Shown here piece by piece: positions 22,678 through 30,718 of a DNA stretch of 30,822 nt; position 1 is the first letter of the stretch; each line of letters begins with the position of its first letter. The notes below the pieces were generated by a model, which was not told the origin of the DNA, made no database searches, and saw only the letters and a program-made list of their open reading frames with translations. The position numbers and the translations under genes are program-made. This DNA comes from Firmicutes bacterium UBA4795 (GTDB taxonomy: Bacteria; Bacillota; Desulfotomaculia; Desulfotomaculales; Nap2-2B), in contig DHGP01000023.1 of NCBI GenBank assembly GCA_002402825.1, positions 1 to 30,822 on the forward strand. The letters are read 5' to 3'.

Positions 22678-23097
22678 CTATCGTTCTCCGCAAGTGGAAA
22701 AAGCTTCAATGGTTACCACCCCATCTTTAAGGTGAGCTACTTCCGGATAAGACCCAGGCATTTCTTCTTCATCCGGAGGACGGGTGATGTGATTGGCAAT
22801 TCTTAGTTGAATGGGTTGCAAACGAAAAGCCATTACCATTGCCAGAGTGTTCCCTTCCGCCCCCGCGTGAACAACGCCGCGAACATTACCCATCACAATA
22901 ATATTACCCGCCGCTACTACCTCTGCCCCAGGATTAACATCTCCTAAAATAACCACGTTACCGTTAAAATGAATCTTTTGACCGGCGCGTAAAGTACGCT
23001 GAACTAAAATAGTGTTTGAATCAATAAAATTACTTTTTATTTCGGATAATGCTTTTTCTGGTGAAGATGTTGTTTCTTTTTTTGCTTCACTGGCCAA
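22678..23097 (-). CDS. minC: MinC, C-terminal domain only
   Basis: Contains the right-handed beta-helix of MinC_C (about 30-130): LVQRTLRAGQKIHFNGNVVIL, GDVNPGAEVVAAGNIIVMGNVRGVVHAGA and the MinD-contact region (FRLQPIQLRIANHI). The full protein is normally 210-230 aa with an N-terminal domain of about 100 aa that blocks FtsZ. Here the start is TTG 23095-23097, 6 nt after GGGAGGAG, giving about 139 aa with only a short polar leader (SEAKKETTSSPEKALSE). Just 97 nt separate it from the PBP2 stop, so the N-terminal domain is missing, not in another frame. It should still bind MinD and self-associate. A sigma-H promoter precedes it (23126-23152). Confidence 0.9.
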   Translation of the reverse strand: MASEAKKETTSSPEKALSEIKSNFIDSNTILVQRTLRAGQKIHFNGNVVILGDVNPGAEVVAAGNIIVMGNVRGVVHAGAEGNTLAMVMAFRLQPIQLRIANHITRPPDEEEMPGSYPEVAHLKDGVVTIEAFSTCGER

Positions 23098-23125
23098 AAT
23101 AATCTCCTCCCGTTTTGCTGTATTA

Positions 23126-23152
23126 ATTCTACAATAAAAAACCATTTCCTGC
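23126..23152 (-). promoter_or_regulatory. Sigma-H-type promoter of minC
   Basis: Minus strand: GCAGGAAAT (23152-23144), 11 nt, GTAGAAT (23132-23126), a full match to RnAGGAwWW-n11-RnnGAAT. In B. subtilis a sigma-H promoter also serves minCD. It lies between PBP2 and minC, allowing Min genes to be raised at sporulation onset. Confidence 0.78.
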
Positions 23153-23194
23153 TAAAATAAAAAAATTAAAAAATAATCATCTGATAACTAATTC

Positions 23195-25261
23195 TTACTC
23201 TTGATATACCTCTCTATGGATAGTCAGCTTACGCGGCTTTAGTTCTGGCGGTTTATTTTGGGCCGGGAATTGGTTGGTTAACGATTGACCGGTTTCCTTA
23301 GGGGCTAAAGTCAGTTTAGTTTTATCTAAATCAAAATAACCATCCAGGATTTGCCTGGCTACCGGCCCCGCCACCCCGCTCCCTTTACCGCCGTATTCTA
23401 TTACTACCGCTACGGCTATTTCAGGTTTTTCGTAAGGAGCAAAAGCCAGGAATAAAGCATGGTTATCATGCCCGTGAACTTCAGCCGTACCTGTTTTAGC
23501 CCCGGCTTTATACGGCGCTCCGGCAAAAACCCCCGCTGCTGTTCCTCCAGGAGGCAATGTAACCAAATGCAAACCTTCTTTAATTATTTTTAAAGTTTGG
23601 CTTGAAACATTTGCTTTATGTACTTTCTGAGGCTCAACTTTCCGCAATAACCTTCCGTCAGGGGTGACTATTTTTTTCACCAGGTAAGGACGATAAACAA
23701 TTCCTCCGTTAACTATAGCCGCTAAATAATTAGCCAACTGTAAAGGGGAATAATAATTATCTCCCTGACCAACAGCCATATCCAGCGTGTCGTACTCCCG
23801 CCATTTTAACTCCCATTCAATTTTGCTTTTCTTTCGCTCTAAGTCAGCTAATTTTCCTCTTGAGCCCTGATTCTCTTGTTTTATTTGGTCTATTTCTTTT
23901 TGCACTCTTACTAACTCCTCTTGCCATTTTCCATATTTTTGGGCCGGGTTAGGAACCCGCCCTGCCTCTTCACCAGGTAAATCCACCCCACTTTTTTGAC
24001 CTAAGCCATATTCCCGGGCATAATAAGCCATTTTCTCGGGTCCAGTTAACCCGCCCAAAGTCCAAAAAAAAACGTCGCAGGAAACCTGCAAAGCTTTACG
24101 CAAGTCCACGCGTCCATGCCCCCCAGGCTTCCAGTCTTTTTTATACTTATAATAACCGGTACAGTTAAGAACGTAGGAAGGAGAAATTTTTTTACTTTCC
24201 AAGGCGGCCGTTGCCGTAACCATTTTAAAAGTCGAACCAGGAGGATAACGAGCCAGGGCACGGTTTATTAAGGCTTTTTTTTCATTTACCTTTGCCCAGT
24301 CTTTCTCTCGAATTCCTCCTACAAAAATATTCGGATCGTAGGTAGGATAACTGGCCATGGCCAGTATTTCTCCTGAATATACCGAAAGCACCACGGCTGC
24401 CCCGGCACGAGCCTCTGGATAGCCGGTAGCCAAGGCACGCTTTATCCCTTGAGCCAAAGCATCCTGGGTAAGACGCTGCAAACGAGCGTCAATGGTTAAA
24501 AATAAATTGTTTCCCGGCACGGCATCACTAATCCCTAAGTCACGTACGGGCCGGCCTAAAGCATCCACTTCCATCTGACGTGCACCTGGTATGCCCCTTA
24601 AATATGGTTCATAAAATTTTTCCAGGCCTTCTTTACCAATTAAATCCTTTAAGTAATAACCTTCGTCCTTATGAGCTGCCAATTCACGCTCGTTAATCTC
24701 CCCAATGTAACCTACCACCGGCACCAATAAATCCCCGTAAGGATATTTACGCTCCGGCTCAACATCAACCACCACCCCGGGCAATTGATAGCGTTGCTCT
24801 TCTATTTTAAAAATGGTTTGGGGGGTAATGTCGCAGGCTATTTTTATTGGTTCGTAAAGAGAAAATTTTTCTTCTATGTCCTTGTTTTTGGTAAATTTAA
24901 TTATTTTAGCTTGAATTTCGGTTTCAATTTGCTCTTTGGTTTTTCCCTGAAAAGATTTTTCCCCTTGAAGTAATCCGGCCAAATAATTTACCACCTGAGC
25001 CGATTCCTTTAAATCCAAACCGGTCAAAGAAATGGTATAAACAGGACGATTGCTTACTATCCTAATACCTTTACGGTCAAATATCTCTCCCCGGGGAGCA
25101 AACAATCTGGTTAACCGCAGGTGATTTTGGCGGGCTAAAGTCCGGTACTCATCTGCTTTAACTAATTGCAAGAAGCCCAAGCGTAGAATAAGTATTATCA
25201 ACGCCCCCAAGATTAAAGCCAGAAAAAGATGCGTCTTTTTTTCAAGTTCTTTTTTTTCCAT
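23195..25261 (-). CDS. mrdA: Penicillin-binding protein 2 (elongasome transpeptidase)
   Basis: Class B PBP that crosslinks wall strands made by RodA. It has one membrane helix (about 12-32), a pedestal domain (about 50-230, with APRGEIFDRKG), and a transpeptidase domain. Catalytic motifs: SxxK Ser343-TFK346, SxN-type Ser394-Cys-Asp396 (Asp replaces Asn, as in many PBP2s), and KTGT 589-592. Between SGVDLPGEEAGRVPNP and MAVGQGD an additional lysine/glutamate-rich helix of about 45-50 residues (441-490; EELVRVQKEIDQIKQEN) is present, predicted coiled coil. Length 688 aa. AAGGAAA lies about 11 nt before the ATG. It follows mreD by 63 nt and precedes minC. Confidence 0.96.
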   Translation of the reverse strand: MEKKELEKKTHLFLALILGALIILILRLGFLQLVKADEYRTLARQNHLRLTRLFAPRGEIFDRKGIRIVSNRPVYTISLTGLDLKESAQVVNYLAGLLQGEKSFQGKTKEQIETEIQAKIIKFTKNKDIEEKFSLYEPIKIACDITPQTIFKIEEQRYQLPGVVVDVEPERKYPYGDLLVPVVGYIGEINERELAAHKDEGYYLKDLIGKEGLEKFYEPYLRGIPGARQMEVDALGRPVRDLGISDAVPGNNLFLTIDARLQRLTQDALAQGIKRALATGYPEARAGAAVVLSVYSGEILAMASYPTYDPNIFVGGIREKDWAKVNEKKALINRALARYPPGSTFKMVTATAALESKKISPSYVLNCTGYYKYKKDWKPGGHGRVDLRKALQVSCDVFFWTLGGLTGPEKMAYYAREYGLGQKSGVDLPGEEAGRVPNPAQKYGKWQEELVRVQKEIDQIKQENQGSRGKLADLERKKSKIEWELKWREYDTLDMAVGQGDNYYSPLQLANYLAAIVNGGIVYRPYLVKKIVTPDGRLLRKVEPQKVHKANVSSQTLKIIKEGLHLVTLPPGGTAAGVFAGAPYKAGAKTGTAEVHGHDNHALFLAFAPYEKPEIAVAVVIEYGGKGSGVAGPVARQILDGYFDLDKTKLTLAPKETGQSLTNQFPAQNKPPELKPRKLTIHREVYQE

Positions 25262-25324
25262 AAGTAAATTTCCTTTTTTAAATCACCGTTGACCTGCGCT
25301 GAACATTTAAACCTTTTTTCTCTT

Positions 25325-25849
25325 TTACTTACCATGGTAACTGAGTGGCCAGTGCCTGATTTCTAATTCGGGATATAATTTGCTGGCGCGTGAAAACCAA
25401 CGGTAAAGAAAGGGCACCGTTATAGCGTTATAAAAAGAGACCGGGAGAATTATTTTCACCAGGGCCGGACCAGGTGAAACTAAAAATCCCGCATAAGTTA
25501 ATAAAGCATACTGCACCAAACCACTAGCCATGGAAGCAAACCAGGTGGTTATAACCACTACCAAAAGGCTGTCTTTATAAAATTGTTTTTCAACCAATCC
25601 TACCAAGCAACCAATAAACATTTTAGTCAAGATATTTAAACCAAAGAAATTACCGGTGTAAAGATCCTCTAACAATCCTCCTACAAAACCCCACCAGCAC
25701 CCGGCCCGATAACCCCGCAAAAAAGCAACAAAAATTACCATAACCAACCCTAAATCAGGTTTTACGCCCTCTATCTGGATAAAATTTAAAGCGGTAAATT
25801 GAAGAAATACGGCTACGACAAAAAACCCAAGCAACACAAAATTGGGCAA
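25325..25849 (-). CDS. mreD: Rod shape-determining protein MreD
   Basis: A small integral membrane protein of the elongasome (174 aa, about five helices). LNFIQIEGVKPDLGLVMVIF, FLRGYRAGCWWGFVGGLLEDLYTG and the C-terminal region with FYNAITVPFLYRW are typical. The start is TTG 25847-25849, 8 nt after AGG. It follows mreC across a 107-nt gap filled largely by the heptamer array and precedes mrdA. Confidence 0.94.
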   Translation of the reverse strand: MPNFVLLGFFVVAVFLQFTALNFIQIEGVKPDLGLVMVIFVAFLRGYRAGCWWGFVGGLLEDLYTGNFFGLNILTKMFIGCLVGLVEKQFYKDSLLVVVITTWFASMASGLVQYALLTYAGFLVSPGPALVKIILPVSFYNAITVPFLYRWFSRASKLYPELEIRHWPLSYHGK

Positions 25850-25865
25850 TTTAAAAACCTGCCTT

Positions 25866-25940
25866 GTCAGTCGTCAGTCGTCAGTCGTCGGTCATCGGTC
25901 GTCGGTCGTCGGTCGTCGGTCGTCGGTCGTCGGTCGTCAG
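25866..25940. repeat. Heptamer tandem array (GTCRGTC)n
   Basis: Ten full units and a five-base remnant: three GTCAGTC, GTCGGTC, ATCGGTC, five GTCGGTC, then GTCAG. It lies between mreC and mreD. The same heptamer, in opposite orientation, occurs at 5090-5120. Confidence 0.95.
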
Positions 25941-25956
25941 GATTCTATTCCGTTGT

Positions 25957-26769
25957 TTAAAAAATAAGCACTTCTTCCAAACGATTAAAGTCTACAAAAG
26001 GCTGAATTATAGCCTTAAAAAATAAACCCGAAGGCTCCCGGGTTACCTTTTTAATTCTTCCTACCGAAAGACCACGGGGATATAAGTTACTTAAACCAGA
26101 AGTTATCACTATTTGATCTTTTTGGATTTTAAAATCAGTAGGAATATGAATCATCTGCAACTGGTTAGTGTTGCCACTCATCCCTTCCACCAGGCCAGGA
26201 GCACGGTTTTCCTGAACCAGACAACTTACCCCGCTGCGTGGATCAGTAATCAGTAAGACCTCGGCTGTTTTTTGGCTGACCGAAATAACCCTCCCTGCCA
26301 GACCGGCCGGAGTAATAACGGTCATATTTACCTTTAATCCATCTCTGGCCCCTTTGTTTACGGTAATTGTACCAAACCAGTTATTCAAATCACGCCCAAT
26401 TACGGCCGCGCTATAAACGCTCCTACGGGTAGTTTTGATTTTTGTTTCTTTAAAATCCAGCAATTTTTTTAATCGCTGGTTCTCCAGTTGGAATTCATTC
26501 GCTTCCCGTAATTGCTCTTCAAGCTGGCTAATTTTCTCTTTTAGTTCCTGGTTTTGTTTTATCGCCTTAGCTATGGAAACAGGTAATTTTAAAACATTAC
26601 GTATTGCTTGTCCGGTCTGCATAGTTATCATGCTTACTGGAGCCAGCACATCCCTTACGGTCTTTGCAGGCAGCGTTAGCTCATTTTTAGCCGTGGCTTT
26701 AAGGATAATCAGTAAAAAGATCAATACCGCTAGCAAAAGCAGTATTTTACCCAGCGGGGGGCGGGGCAA
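25957..26769 (-). CDS. mreC: Rod shape-determining protein MreC
   Basis: Links MreB/MreD to PBP2 on the outer membrane face. An N-terminal membrane helix (about 9-27, ILLLLAVLIFLLIILKA), a coiled coil (about 60-105, NQELKEKISQLEEQLREANEFQLENQRLKKLL) and the double beta-barrel domain (VIGRDLNNWFGTITVNKGARDGLKVNMTV in outline; LITDPRSGVSCLVQE) are all present. I favour TTG 26767-26769 as start, 5 nt after AGGGGTGG; a GTG three codons earlier would overlap that site. The gene follows mreB by about 18 nt. Length about 270 aa is normal. Confidence 0.95.
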   Translation of the reverse strand: MPRPPLGKILLLLAVLIFLLIILKATAKNELTLPAKTVRDVLAPVSMITMQTGQAIRNVLKLPVSIAKAIKQNQELKEKISQLEEQLREANEFQLENQRLKKLLDFKETKIKTTRRSVYSAAVIGRDLNNWFGTITVNKGARDGLKVNMTVITPAGLAGRVISVSQKTAEVLLITDPRSGVSCLVQENRAPGLVEGMSGNTNQLQMIHIPTDFKIQKDQIVITSGLSNLYPRGLSVGRIKKVTREPSGLFFKAIIQPFVDFNRLEEVLIF

Positions 26770-26787
26770 CTTTACCACCCCTTTTAT

Positions 26788-27819
26788 CTAAGCAAGTTTT
26801 CTAGGATTAATCAATACCCGGCGCAGTAAATCAATATTTTCCAATACCCGGCCGGTTCCGTAAGCTACCGCTAAGAGGGGATCCTCCGCCACATGAACCG
26901 GCATCCCGGTTTGCTCGCTAACCAGCTTGTCCAGACCCTTTAATAACGCTCCCCCTCCGGCCATCATCACCCCGCGGTCCATAATGTCGGCGGATAGCTC
27001 AGGCGGGGTTTGCTCTAAAGTAGCCTTAATGGTTTCCAGGATGGCCGCTACCGGTTCAGATAAGGCTTTATAAATTTCTGTATTAGTAATGCTCACTGTT
27101 TTGGGTAAGCCGTTAATTAAATCTCGCCCCCTGATATCGTAAGTTTGCTCTTCTTCCTGAAGGTAAGCTGAACCAATTTCAACCTTAATTTCCTCCGCCG
27201 TACGTTCCCCAATTAAAAGATTAAAAACTTTTTTTACGTGCTGAATAATCGCCTCATCCATTTCATCGCCGGCCACCCGGATAGAGCGACTGGTAACAAT
27301 ACCACCTAAGGAAATAACCGCTACTTCTGTTGTCCCTCCCCCAATATCAACAATTAAATTTCCTGTCGGCTCGTGCACCGGCAAACCAATACCAATGGCG
27401 GCTGCCATGGGTTCCTCAATCAAGTACACTTCCCGCGCGCCAGCCTGCAGCGCGGCTTCCCTTACGGCACGTTCCTCTACCGCCGTCGCCCCAGAAGGAA
27501 CGGAAATCACCACCCGGGGCCGGACTAAAAAGGTACGGTTACGCAATGACTTGGTAATAAAATATTTAATCATACTTTGGGTAACGTCAAAATCAGCAAT
27601 CACCCCGTCTTTCATGGGACGAATGGCGACAATATTTCCGGGCGTACGGCCAATCATTTGCTTGGCCTCTAGCCCTACGGCTAAAACACGGTGAGTGTCC
27701 TGCTGAATAGCCACCACCGAAGGTTCTCTTAAAACTATTCCCCTGCCCCGAACATAAACCAGAGAATTTGCTGTGCCTAAATCAATCCCCATATCCTTGG
27801 AGAACAGGCCTAAACGCAA
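26788..27819 (-). CDS. mreB: Rod shape-determining actin homologue MreB
   Basis: A cytoskeletal ATPase that orients the wall-elongation machine. Motifs: phosphate-1 IDLGTANSLVYV, VISVPSGATAVEERAVREAA, LIEEPMAAAIGIGLPV, phosphate-2 LIVDIGGGTTEVAVISLGGI, and adenosine site MMAGGGALLKGLD. Length 343 aa is standard. The start is TTG 27817-27819, 8 nt after AAAGGGG, giving MRLGLFSKDMGIDLG; the FSKD part matches the membrane-binding N-terminus. It heads mreBCD, 71 nt after DUF4321. I did not find a clear promoter in that gap. Confidence 0.97.
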   Translation of the reverse strand: MRLGLFSKDMGIDLGTANSLVYVRGRGIVLREPSVVAIQQDTHRVLAVGLEAKQMIGRTPGNIVAIRPMKDGVIADFDVTQSMIKYFITKSLRNRTFLVRPRVVISVPSGATAVEERAVREAALQAGAREVYLIEEPMAAAIGIGLPVHEPTGNLIVDIGGGTTEVAVISLGGIVTSRSIRVAGDEMDEAIIQHVKKVFNLLIGERTAEEIKVEIGSAYLQEEEQTYDIRGRDLINGLPKTVSITNTEIYKALSEPVAAILETIKATLEQTPPELSADIMDRGVMMAGGGALLKGLDKLVSEQTGMPVHVAEDPLLAVAYGTGRVLENIDLLRRVLINPRKLA

Positions 27820-27890
27820 TTACCTAACCCCTTTCCCCGTTACTTAAATTTTAAATTTCTAAAAAATCCTTTATGCCTTTACCCTAACAT

Positions 27891-28151
27891 TTACAATCTT
27901 TTATAAAGAAAATAACCAAAGAGCATCCCTAAAACCGTTAAAGGACCTAAAGCAATAGTAAAGCCAAAAGTAAGCTTAAAAAAACTTAAGTCCAAGGTCG
28001 CCGTGGGAAGACCAAAAGAAGCCGTAGCCTTTAAAACAGGTAAAGTAAGCTTACTGGCAACCACATTTCCAATCAGGCCCCCAACTATTAAGAGAAGACC
28101 TAAAAACCACGGATTTTGCCTGTTTTGTTTTATCTTTATATTTTTAGCCAT
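27891..28151 (-). CDS. DUF4321 small membrane protein
   Basis: An 86-residue protein with two hydrophobic helices (WFLGLLLIVGGLIGNVVAS and FGFTIALGPLTVLGMLFGYFLY), typical of the DUF4321 family, which often lies next to mreB in Clostridia. Function unknown. I set the start at ATG 28149-28151 (MAKNIKIKQNRQ), close behind GGGAAAGG. The frame stays open for 13 codons upstream, but those (YCHTPLLKAG) are encoded by the palindromic repeat at 28169-28196. The preceding gene is the CaCA antiporter. The basic N-terminus predicts a cytoplasmic N-tail. Confidence 0.82.
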   Translation of the reverse strand: MAKNIKIKQNRQNPWFLGLLLIVGGLIGNVVASKLTLPVLKATASFGLPTATLDLSFFKLTFGFTIALGPLTVLGMLFGYFLYKRL

Positions 28152-28168
28152 AACCTTTCCCGCTTTTA

Positions 28169-28196
28169 GTAGGGGCGTATGGCAATACACCCCTAC
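28169..28196. repeat. Palindromic repeat, family A
   Basis: GTAGGGGCGTATgg...caATACaCCCCTAC, 28 bp with near-perfect arms, in the gap before DUF4321. It lies about 17 nt from the DUF4321 start and would be in its mRNA leader. Confidence 0.9.
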
Positions 28197-28251
28197 TGAT
28201 TGCTAAACACAGTTTAACACTTTGCCTTTAATTGAACAAGCTAATGTTTAA

Positions 28252-29271
28252 TCAACTTATGGTACCTGTAAGGGCAGCAATTAAAAAAACAAGGTAAAAA
28301 ACCCCTCCGTAAGTCAATAAATGCCGGGCGTCTAAAAATCCCCGGTACTTAATTATCGTTAAGGTAAACAGGGCGGATACTAAAGCTAAAACAGCACTTA
28401 ACAAGGCGGCTCCAGAAAGAACCCATGAGGTAAGCAAAATACCGATCGCTGGAATTATCGAACCTTGAAAGACCATAGCCCCGGTGATATTACCCAAGGC
28501 CATAGTGTCTTTGCGCTGGCCTAACCAGATTATACTGTTAATTTTTTCAGGCATTTCCGTAGCCAAAGGGGCAATAAGCAAAGAAAAAATTAGAGCCGGT
28601 ATGCCCCATAAGGCAGATAAGGTTTTAATTCCGTCTACAAAAAACTTTGCCCCTATTATAATCCCGGCTAAAGCCATTCCTACCTGGAGAAGAACTAAAA
28701 ATAAGGGGGGATTGGTAGATTTACGGGCTATTAACAAGGGGTCCATCTCTACTTCTTCACCAGCACATCTTTCTCCCCAGGTAATGGTATGGTAAACAAA
28801 AAACAAATACGCCATAATCAAAACTACTGCTACCGCTATTTTTAAGGGCCAACTGAAAAAAGCAGCTAAAATAGCTAAGGTGTATAAGGGCAGAAAAAAA
28901 GTCAGGTCCCGCCGGATTACCAAAGGTTCGGGTTCAATACGGGGATAATTTTCCTGACGTACCTTTTGAAAGGCTAATACTGACCCCCCGCTTAAAAAGA
29001 GGGCCAAGGTACCAAGCATAAAAGGGGCTCCTAAAATAGCCCCAATCCCGATTTCATGTCCTACTTCTCCGCGGCTAAACAAAATAGCAATTAGCGGGAT
29101 AATTGTCTCCGGCATAGCTGTCCCTACGGCCGCCAGGATGCTGCCCACCGCCCCTACGGTAAGATCCATTTTCTTACCTAGCCATTCAACACCGTTGGTA
29201 AAAAAACCGGCACTAATTAAAATTAACCCTAGACTAAGCAACAAAATGCCTATTTCTAACCAGACAGTCAT
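28252..29271 (-). CDS. CaCA-family sodium/calcium antiporter-like membrane protein
   Basis: A polytopic exchanger with two inverted alpha-repeats. Repeat 1: VGSILAAVGTAMPETIIPL (about 42-60) and IGAILGAPFMLGTLAL; repeat 2: LLIAPLATEMPEKINSIIW (about 231-250) and LGNITGAMVFQGSIIPA. The acidic residue in each PE motif would bind the cation. About ten helices, 339 aa, as in the YrbG-like branch. The central loop (ERCAGEEVEMDPLLIARKSTN) is in the cytoplasm by the usual topology. GGAGAG lies 9 nt before the ATG. It sits between folC and DUF4321; ion preference (Ca2+, H+ or Na+) cannot be told from sequence. Confidence 0.88.
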   Translation of the reverse strand: MTVWLEIGILLLSLGLILISAGFFTNGVEWLGKKMDLTVGAVGSILAAVGTAMPETIIPLIAILFSRGEVGHEIGIGAILGAPFMLGTLALFLSGGSVLAFQKVRQENYPRIEPEPLVIRRDLTFFLPLYTLAILAAFFSWPLKIAVAVVLIMAYLFFVYHTITWGERCAGEEVEMDPLLIARKSTNPPLFLVLLQVGMALAGIIIGAKFFVDGIKTLSALWGIPALIFSLLIAPLATEMPEKINSIIWLGQRKDTMALGNITGAMVFQGSIIPAIGILLTSWVLSGAALLSAVLALVSALFTLTIIKYRGFLDARHLLTYGGVFYLVFLIAALTGTIS

Positions 29272-29303
29272 TAACTCTTACTCTCCTTAAAAATAATTCT
29301 GCC

Positions 29304-29331
29304 GTATGGGTGTTAAATTTAACGCCCCTAC
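29304..29331. repeat. Palindromic repeat, family A
   Basis: GTATGGGTGTTAAA followed by TTTAACGCCCCTAC, 28 bp with three arm mismatches, in the 82-nt gap between folC and the antiporter gene. Confidence 0.88.
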
Positions 29332-29353
29332 AAATTTAAGAAATTTAAGACGT

Positions 29354-30706
29354 CTATAAATTGATTTGAGGTTCGCTTAAAACCTCAGCCACCAGGTATA
29401 AAGAACCCGTAAAACAAATAACTTCATTCGGCATGGCTGCCTTCAACGCCTGGTGCAGCGCGGCCGATACAGTTTCCTTGACCAGTACTTGCTTTACGTA
29501 CTTTACCGCTTCAGCCGCTAATACATGACAATCCAAAGCTCGAGGATTGCGGGGCTTGGTAATAATAACTGCTTTGGCGCGCGGGGCCAGTTCAGCCACA
29601 ATTTTTTGGTACTCCTTATCTTTCAACACACCCAATACCATTATTATTTCCTGTCTTTTAAAATAATCGTCCAGGGCCTGTCTTAAATTTTTAGCTCCGG
29701 CGTGGTTATGGCACCCATCAACTACCACCGTAGGATTTTGTCTGATAATTTCAAACCGCCCTGGCCAACGGACAGCCGCCAGACCTTGCCGGATGGTTTG
29801 TTTACTAACTTTGTAGCCAAAATCCCGTAAAACTTCTATGGCCGCAATAGCCAGGGTAGCATTGGCTAATTGATAGCGCCCAAGCAAAGGTAAAAAAAGA
29901 GCTTCGTAAGTATCCTTTACTCCTTTAACCGTAAAATCCTGCCCGCTTAAAGAAAAATTTTTACTTTCCCAGCTAACCTGCCCGGCCACGGCTATTTGCC
30001 GGTATAGGGGCGTCAAATTTAACGCCCCTGCGGCTTGACTTTTAACCCAAAATAAAGGAGCCTTTTTCTGCCGGCACAAGCTAAAGATAACGGCCAAGGC
30101 TTGCCGGTCGTCGCAAGCCGTAATTAAAGGCACATTTTCCTTTATAATACCGGCTTTGTTTAGCGCAATTTCTTTGATTGTCCTCCCCAGGTATTCCGTA
30201 TGGTCCACAGAAACATTGGTGATTAGGCTAACCACAGGCTCAACTATATTAGTAGCATCCATAGACCCGCCCAAGCCTACTTCTAAAACCACCGGGTCTG
30301 CTTCTTCCTCGTAAAAATACCGTAAAGCAACCGCGGTAATAACCTCAAATTCAGTAGGGTGTCCATATCCCTCAGCCACCATTCGTGAGGCGAAAGGAGA
30401 AACAAGAGCAAGCAATTTCGTTAAGCGAGTAACGTCAATTTTCTTTCCGCCCAAACAAAAACGCTCCGTATAACAATAAAGGTGGGGAGAAGTAAAAACA
30501 CCTGTTTTGTAACCGGCCGCATTTAAAATACTGCCTATGATGGCCGTGGTAGAGCCTTTGCCGTTAGTGCCGCCGACATGAATAGCTCGTAAGTGATGGT
30601 GAGGGTTGCCCAGGCGTTTTAAAAGTTCTTTAATCCGCACCAGGCCAAGGTTAACCCCCAAGCGGGTTAATTCTGTTAAATAGCCTTGCACTTCTCGATA
30701 ACCCAC
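29354..30706 (-). CDS. folC: Dihydrofolate synthase / folylpolyglutamate synthase
   Basis: Adds glutamate to dihydropteroate and to folates. Recognisable: the P-loop GGTNGKGSTTAI (about 45-56), TSPHLYCYTERF, VLEVGLGGSMDATNIV, NVSVDHTEYLGRTIKEIALNKAGIIK, and the C-terminal ligase domain with VDGCHNHAGA. I suggest GTG 30704-30706 (MGYREVQGYL), 5 nt after GGGGG; the frame extends to a TTG at 30718 touching a repeat. Near residue 226-234 the gene holds an in-frame family-A repeat (30006-30029), which encodes AAGALNLTPLYRQ. The insertion leaves the frame open, and lies before the C-terminal domain in a region that may tolerate it. It is preceded by valS, as in many Firmicutes. Confidence 0.95.
   Translation of the reverse strand: MGYREVQGYLTELTRLGVNLGLVRIKELLKRLGNPHHHLRAIHVGGTNGKGSTTAIIGSILNAAGYKTGVFTSPHLYCYTERFCLGGKKIDVTRLTKLLALVSPFASRMVAEGYGHPTEFEVITAVALRYFYEEEADPVVLEVGLGGSMDATNIVEPVVSLITNVSVDHTEYLGRTIKEIALNKAGIIKENVPLITACDDRQALAVIFSLCRQKKAPLFWVKSQAAGALNLTPLYRQIAVAGQVSWESKNFSLSGQDFTVKGVKDTYEALFLPLLGRYQLANATLAIAAIEVLRDFGYKVSKQTIRQGLAAVRWPGRFEIIRQNPTVVVDGCHNHAGAKNLRQALDDYFKRQEIIMVLGVLKDKEYQKIVAELAPRAKAVIITKPRNPRALDCHVLAAEAVKYVKQVLVKETVSAALHQALKAAMPNEVICFTGSLYLVAEVLSEPQINL
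30006..30029 (-). repeat. Palindromic repeat, family A, inside folC
   Basis: AGGGGCGTCAAATTT followed by AACGCCCCT, 24 bp. The element is read through by folC in frame. It shares the core seen at 22629, 28169, 29304 and 30719. Confidence 0.9.
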
Positions 30707-30718
30707 CTTATCCCCCAA

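Noticed and set aside
25866..25940. CRISPR array
   Set aside because: Units are seven bases with no spacers; it is a simple tandem repeat and no cas genes are present.
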